64,000 nucleotides of DNA. Source: Allolobophora icterica. Taxonomy: Eukaryota; Annelida; Clitellata; Crassiclitellata; Lumbricidae. The DNA lies in the NCBI GenBank assembly GCA_963556255.1, contig OY744616.1:29413908-29477907 (forward strand), given 5' to 3'. The notes below the pieces were generated by a model. That model saw only the letters and a list, made by a program, of their open reading frames with translations. It had not been told where the DNA came from and did not search any database. This document shows, piece by piece, positions 60,301-64,000 of this stretch (positions are counted from its first letter, which is position 1; every line of letters starts with the position of its first letter). The position numbers were made by a program, and so were the translations under genes.

Positions 60301-62271
60301 TAATAGGTCCACAACATGGGGTGTCAAAATAACCCGTTCATTTAGTTCAGGGACTGCAGCGAACATGACGCACAAAGATGGCGCAATGTTCGTCGTTCCT
60401 TCCATTGAATTAGCTAATTTCATTTGTAGGTATACTACATCTGCCTTACATCCTTCTCCCTGAAAACCAATTATATTAATCCGTTTAATCACGGGTAAGT
60501 TTAGTGACTCAATTAATTTCTTATCAATACAACAAATTTCTGCTCCTGAATCAGATAATGCTGGCAGAGAAGGGAGATCTTCAATCTGTACGTTGATATA
60601 CGACCTCTCTTGTAATCCATCAATACTATTCTCGTATACCCTTACAGCAGTTTCCAAGCCTATTGGTTTAGAATTATCCAATAAATTCCCTTGCTTTACC
60701 TGTTCAGGTATCTCATGCAACACGTTGACCTTCTCAACAACTAAGTCGATCACTTCTTCAGTTGGGTTCCCAAATATACAAGTACTCACCTTTTTAGAAC
60801 TTGGTTTGGTCTGGCACTCCCTTGCCATATGACCCTTCTGATGACATAGGAAACAGAGACCCTTTACCTTGGCCTCCTCCTGAGACACCCTCGCACCTAT
60901 CTTGGCTTCACCCCTTATTTCCGGTTTGGGAGACTTGGGTTGAGCTGTCTGGTTATTGACTTGAACATGTGGTTGACCTCTCATCCAATTGTTATACTTC
61001 GGTGTCGGATGACTACGGCATACTAAGTCATTCCCACCATCATGCGACGCTACATAAATGTCAGCCGCATTAGCTATGTCTTCACAGCTCAACCACTCCT
61101 CTTTTTCTTGGGCCAAGATATAATCTAAACAAGCCTTCGACAAGGACTCCTTAAGCCGATCCGCAACCAATAAACTTACAAGTTTATCAAACTCATCAGT
61201 TATCTTTCTACTTTTCAAATAATACATAAGAGCCACACGCAATTTGGATGAATAGATCGTAAATGATTCGTCCGATGCTTTGTGCAACGACCAAAATCGG
61301 GCTCTAAGATTTGAAGGGCTTATCTTAAACTCCCTTAGCAAAAACTCCTTCAGGAATTTGTAGTCATGGAGCTGTGCCTCAGTAAGGCGCATGGTTAATG
61401 CCTTAGCTCTTTCACTTAAAATGGCTAGCAATAATTTTGCTCTAACATCTTCATCCACCTCATACACATTAAACAAACCATCCAAGTGATCAAAGAAACC
61501 TGGAATTTCTATAGGGTCGGAAGGAAATTTCCAAAGAATATTCTTGAGGGCATCACTATAACGCTTAGTACGACTTGCTAAAGAATCTCTAACATTTCGT
61601 TCTTCCTGCTTTTCCTTCCTCTCCCTTTCTTCTTTCTCTTTCCGTTCCTTCTTTTCTCTTTCTTCTTTCTCTTTCCGTTCCTTCTTTTCTTCCTCTCTCC
61701 TCTTTTCCTCCCTTTCTTCCTTCTCCTTCCGTTCCTCCCTCTCTCTTTCTTCCTTCTCCTTCCGTTCCTCCCTCTCTCTTTCTTCCTTCTCCTTCCGTTC
61801 CTCCCTTTCTCTTTCTTCCTTCTCCCTTTGTTCTTTCTTTTCTTCCTCTCTCCTCTTTTCCTCCCTTTCTTCCTTCTCCTTCCGTTCCTCCCTCTCTCTT
61901 TCTTCCTTCTCCTTCCGTTCCTCCCTCTCTCTTTCTTCCTTCTCCTTCCGTTCCTCCCTCTCTCTTTCTTCCTTCTCCTTCCGTTCCTCCCTTTCTCTTT
62001 CTTCCTTCTCCCTTTGTTCTTCATATTTACGGATTTCGAACTCCAGACGGCGCTTCTGCAGCTCGTAATCCACTCCTGTTGGAGATATTGGACTACCCTT
62101 AAATTCCTCTTCTTCTTTTCCAATCTCCATGGCCCATTCTTCCATTAATTGATTTCGATCCCATGACATAACATCATCTTCGTCCCTTCCTGCCTTCATA
62201 AGATACACCCTAAGGCGCTCAGACGACATTTTGCGAATATTCGCTTGCATCTCTGTTGTCAACGCTTCCAT
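57301..62271 (-). CDS. Gag-Pol polyprotein of the Ty3/gypsy element (Gag-PR-INT-RT-RNaseH)
   Basis: 1,656 residues in one frame from the ATG at 62271. Order by approximate residue: 1-50 a SAP-like helix pair; 75-240 Glu/Arg/Lys repeats, coiled-coil; 245-420 retroviral-type Gag; 475 zinc knuckle CFLCHQKGHMAREC; 567 protease LSDSGAE; 795-840 integrase HHCC finger; integrase core D (NMDCIG, about 870), D (SSDCGTNF, about 932), E (AGLVERCNQ, about 968); about 1090-1140 GPY/F-like WQGPATVVKV; 1190-1470 reverse transcriptase with FVDDM catalytic motif; 1530-1650 RNase H with LSVDAS, EREAF and YSDHNPL. Integrase precedes reverse transcriptase, unlike most Ty3/gypsy elements. Gag and Pol are fused without a frameshift, so their ratio must be set by processing. 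It acts in cytoplasmic particles and then the nucleus. Confidence 0.93.
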   Translation of the reverse strand: MEALTTEMQANIRKMSSERLRVYLMKAGRDEDDVMSWDRNQLMEEWAMEIGKEEEEFKGSPISPTGVDYELQKRRLEFEIRKYEEQREKEEREREERKEKEEREREERKEKEEREREERKEKEEREREERKEKEEREEKRREEEKKEQREKEEREREERKEKEEREREERKEKEEREREERKEKEEREEKRREEEKKERKEKEEREKKERKEKEERERKEKQEERNVRDSLASRTKRYSDALKNILWKFPSDPIEIPGFFDHLDGLFNVYEVDEDVRAKLLLAILSERAKALTMRLTEAQLHDYKFLKEFLLREFKISPSNLRARFWSLHKASDESFTIYSSKLRVALMYYLKSRKITDEFDKLVSLLVADRLKESLSKACLDYILAQEKEEWLSCEDIANAADIYVASHDGGNDLVCRSHPTPKYNNWMRGQPHVQVNNQTAQPKSPKPEIRGEAKIGARVSQEEAKVKGLCFLCHQKGHMARECQTKPSSKKVSTCIFGNPTEEVIDLVVEKVNVLHEIPEQVKQGNLLDNSKPIGLETAVRVYENSIDGLQERSYINVQIEDLPSLPALSDSGAEICCIDKKLIESLNLPVIKRINIIGFQGEGCKADVVYLQMKLANSMEGTTNIAPSLCVMFAAVPELNERVILTPHVVDLLRDSSQYVVMVAGVDRCVQINKGAEEDNLEVNIEKSNSNESLPSEVNEYSQEQLVDDSDNFLDVESTEFKSDEGVANNDTLLREQQNCHNLISCWQQARQNKNNFFIDNNLLYHKGEIMGHKVNQLCLPEDRIEVVLRVAHDAPCAGHMAFKATRARIKLNFWFPRMDERIREYCASCQICQLRTPVKVADRVPITPIPRADELCFNHLNMDCIGPMVVTGESNKSKPQYNYALVLVDKFSRWPMAYPLRSLNAKGVCEALLQVFTTFSIPRIISSDCGTNFTSRLTKEFLRRMGCSPRFNTPGHPEAAGLVERCNQSLKTMIFKLAQSDPRGWHQLLPFVLWSLREKPSGTTHISPFTMVYGTLPRGPLSVLKESWAGERKVPLNLGKSPEEYLQSLKENLEFAKVYADYYSDIETKRYADYYNLRSTDRKYEVGDKVAVLAPDFGSSKFYSRWQGPATVVKVKSPYSYIVEIEGKQRHLHANKIKRYHERLEQAMINSCSVIVDQDEEFGIVEVVDQEEREQISPSKRIDPLIIAHLSQEEQKQLFEILDRHTAVFVDKPGYCPVLEHEIKITHDFTPKRLRAYKVPELLKPEVQRQIEEMLALDIIRPSKSEMASPVVCVLKGPKGQNGVRLAIDYRHVNKYSLGDCYPTPDIADVLQKVGRAKFISVFDAKSGYWQIPVRKEHRWLTAFVCDAGLFEFTRMPFGLKSASNTFIRAMTQVLHPVRSFTEPFVDDMAVVSMNWNDHLEHLEKFLQTIEEAGLTLNLRKCNFAQNKIKFVGHIVGSGCIEPDPGKIATINDIHPPTTKKDVRKVMGFFSYFRNFIPALAEKARVITDLTRDNIPTKVLWEQKHQEALDKLKDDLSKATQLHTIDFTKEFGLSVDASATAVGCCLFQWTEEGQEKPIAFASLKLTDTQMHWSTIEREAFAVIWALKRFKSWIFLSKIIIYSDHNPLSYLTDASPKSAKLTRWALALQEFNVDFRYRPGRQNTVADFLSRL
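61600..62035 (-). repeat. Tandem coding repeats in Gag
   Basis: A unit of about 39 bp encoding KEEREREERKEKE-type sequence is repeated with little divergence, some units within larger duplicated blocks. It also leaves long open frames in other phases, which are shadows. Confidence 0.9.
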
Positions 62272-62773
62272 TTTTACAAACAGTCAGTCAACAACAATCA
62301 ACAAAAAAAACAGACACCACGCGGCAAACCCGCCACACAAAAGGAAAATTCCACAACCCAAAGTGCAACTATGCAGTATCCAAAGAAGTACCCTCGCCAA
62401 GTACGCAAAAACTATACAAGCTCACGCAAGTCTGGCCTCGATCACAACAATGGATCAAATTTCAAAGAAATAATCAGCAGATATTGAAAGAGAAATAATG
62501 GCTGCCTCCCACTCGGCTGCAACTCCACTCTCTTTTCTCCTTCTCAGCCACGACAACACCTAGGATCTTACCCGTATGTTGACTGCTGTCTTCTGCTGTC
62601 TCAGCCGAACGACGCACTTCGTCCGTCCGACTGTCGTATGCCGATTCACCCGTCTCCCACGGTAGAAAGGCGTCTCGATCCGCTCGCTGTCTGGAACAGA
62701 CCGTCTCTTGATCCTCCGGGTTGACTCCTTCCTCCGTCGGCTCGCGTCTTCTTCACCGGATCCAACACCGATG

Positions 62774-62791
62774 ATCCCACTTCTGACACCA
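62774..62791 (-). other. Primer binding site, tRNA-Leu
   Basis: The + strand ATCCCACTTCTGACACCA equals the 3' end of animal tRNA-Leu including CCA. It lies 4 nt inside the 5' LTR. Confidence 0.85.
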
Positions 62792-62795
62792 ATAA

Positions 62796-63227
62796 TGTCG
62801 CGGTCGACTCCTTCGATCGCAACGACGAACCAACGAAGGAACTATTAAAAGATCTTTATTTAAAAATAAAGTCGATTAAGTGTAGAGTAAGTCAACTCGT
62901 CTATCAAATATCACAATCGTAGACAGCACACAGGTTGGCTGGTCTCGATTGAACGTTATACGATCAATGTTTCAACGTTTACAAATCTTCGTCAAAAGGC
63001 CCTTAATGTACAGCAGGTCTATCTTATATAGAGTTCTCCCGGATTCCAGAACGTTCTGTGACGTCACTGTACTTTTCCCTGGAAAGTCCTACTGAACACG
63101 TATATCCTTGTTGCATGCACCGAATTAATGTTGACAGCTTGCTGCAGAATTTTCCGTGCGTTGTAAACAAGCTTGTTGACGCGTCGGTTTTCTTCCCTTG
63201 ATGCATGCACCCGCGTAGACCACGACA
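62796..63227 (-). repeat. 5' LTR of the Ty3/gypsy element
   Basis: 432 bp. In element orientation it holds a promoter cluster at 63066-63023 and AATAAA at 62860-62855. Confidence 0.95.
63023..63066 (-). promoter_or_regulatory. LTR promoter: CRE, heat-shock-type element and TATA box
   Basis: In element orientation: TGACGTCA (63066-63059), a perfect CRE palindrome; GAACGTTCTGGAA (63056-63044), three alternating GAA/TTC units as in heat-shock elements; then CTATATAAG (63031-63023). Factor binding is inferred from consensus only. Confidence 0.65.
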
Positions 63228-63248
63228 GTGCCCATCACTGGTATTATG

Positions 63249-64000
63249 CAACTGACTGCTATACTAGATGCTCAATCTAATTATCGCTAACTCGTGATTT
63301 AGCCTATTTTGCTTTTACGTCATAGTCCGTCGGCTTATGTCACAGAAAGAAAAGGAAGAAAAAGGTTGGGTAGAATCTTGGCAATGATGTTTAAATATTA
63401 TTAATGATATGATAGTTCTGAAGCAGAAAAAAGCTGTTGCCAATTTTTCTTTCATGCTTTACGCCCCGTCGCCCCCTGTCGGACGTTTTAGCATGGCGTT
63501 ATATCCTCACCTTAAAACTGCCAATTAGTCAGTGAGCTTGATGTAAAAATTGCTCACTTGATTATGGAAGCATGAAATTTGGCACATGGTAAAAACATAC
63601 GATGAAGAAAAATTTTAGCATTACAGATTTGCCTTCTGGCCACAGTGGCAGCCATCTTCCAAAATGGCCAACCGAAATAGAGATTTTTCAATATCTCAGC
63701 TTCTGGTTCACTTAGAATCGTAATCTTGGTGCCTAAACATACATATTTATGGGCAAAGATTTCAATAGAACTAATTTCAATCACTTTACTACAAGAGAAC
63801 AGCTAATTGTGGTAGCCATCTTGAAGTTAAGGTGACCTGAAAGGGGCAGTCCGGTGCAAAATATGAACCAATAGCTCATTAACTGATAGAAGCATGAAAT
63901 GTGGTACATACACTGTGTCCCGATGAAAAGTAGACCCCTAGAAAAAGTGCCATAACTCGGTCAAAACTTTTAGCATTTGCCTGAAATTTTAAAAACAACA
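63249..64000. other. Right flank, no gene seen; imperfect direct repeat
   Basis: A block with AGCATGAAATTTGGCACAT (about 63569) recurs as AGCATGAAATGTGGTACAT (about 63892). No exon of gene A or coding similarity is seen. Confidence 0.4.

Larger units (their letters stand above)
56670..63232 (-). mobile_element. Complete Gmr1-like Ty3/gypsy retrotransposon with target duplication GTGCC
   Basis: Two 432-bp LTRs (56675-57106 and 62796-63227), identical by eye, start TGTCG and end CGACA. The 5-bp duplication GTGCC lies at 56670-56674 and 63228-63232. A tRNA-Leu primer site, a polypurine tract and one uninterrupted 1,656-codon gag-pol frame are present. All structural parts look intact, so the insertion is recent. 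Pol order is protease, integrase, reverse transcriptase, RNase H, the Gmr1 arrangement. Confidence 0.95.
56115..63240. mobile_element. hAT-type MITE carrying the nested Ty3/gypsy element
   Basis: Ends CAGTGATGGGCA and TGCCCATCACTG are perfect 12-bp inverted repeats. Flanks GTTTTATG (56107-56114) and GTATTATG (63241-63248) agree at 7 of 8. Without the insert the MITE is about 570 bp, made of repeated AGTTTAACTAAA motifs. Confidence 0.9.

Noticed and set aside
61578..62148. Long frames antisense to or out of frame with Gag
   Set aside because: Shadows of the charged tandem repeats. No start context or motif, and Gag is in the frame with all domains.

Overview
The window looks like animal nuclear DNA, most likely from a marine invertebrate deuterostome such as an echinoderm or hemichordate; this is an inference and not proven. 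The grounds are small phase-matched exons separated by kilobase introns, an EGF-plus-kinase receptor gene architecture, a Gmr1-type Ty3/gypsy element (a group first described in deuterostomes), many hAT, piggyBac and non-LTR elements, and strong enrichment of the octamer TAGGCCTA. No bacterial gene organisation, rRNA or CRISPR is visible.

Two related receptor-type genes lie in tandem on the minus strand. Gene A (about 55.5 to 33.0 kb) can be read as 16 exons whose splice phases agree at every junction: an Ig-like region, further ectodomain exons including a PKD-like segment, a transmembrane helix split over two exons, and a complete tyrosine-kinase-like domain ending at a stop. The kinase domain has lost most catalytic residues (HRD to HRR, DFG to GFG, altered glycine loop, alphaC Glu to Arg) and is predicted to be a pseudokinase. 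Its 5' end lies to the right of the window. Gene B (14.8 kb to beyond the left edge) begins with a signal-peptide exon and has cysteine-rich EMI/EGF-like exons, then an exon homologous to the first exon seen of gene A.

Almost everything else is mobile-element DNA. Left part (0 to 15 kb): a piggyBac relic, several hAT elements with intact 8-bp target duplications, and long TATG microsatellites. Middle (15 to 33 kb, between the two genes): a CR1/L2-like LINE split by a hAT element that itself carries a LINE fragment, other LINE pieces, a TBCC-like pseudogene fragment, and a composite block where an R4/Dong-like LINE family has inserted repeatedly into TAA microsatellites. Introns of gene A (33 to 55 kb): a second piggyBac, SINEs sharing a LINE tail, two hAT elements stacked on one target site, a duplicated transmembrane exon, an LTR-like relic and a 1.36-kb foldback element. 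Right end (56.1 to 63.2 kb): a structurally intact Ty3/gypsy element with LTRs identical by eye and integrase upstream of reverse transcriptase, sitting 8 bp inside the end of a hAT MITE.

Exon coordinates come from reading splice sites and phase by eye, and no similarity search was possible. Superfamily calls for elements rest on terminal repeats, target duplications and protein motifs.
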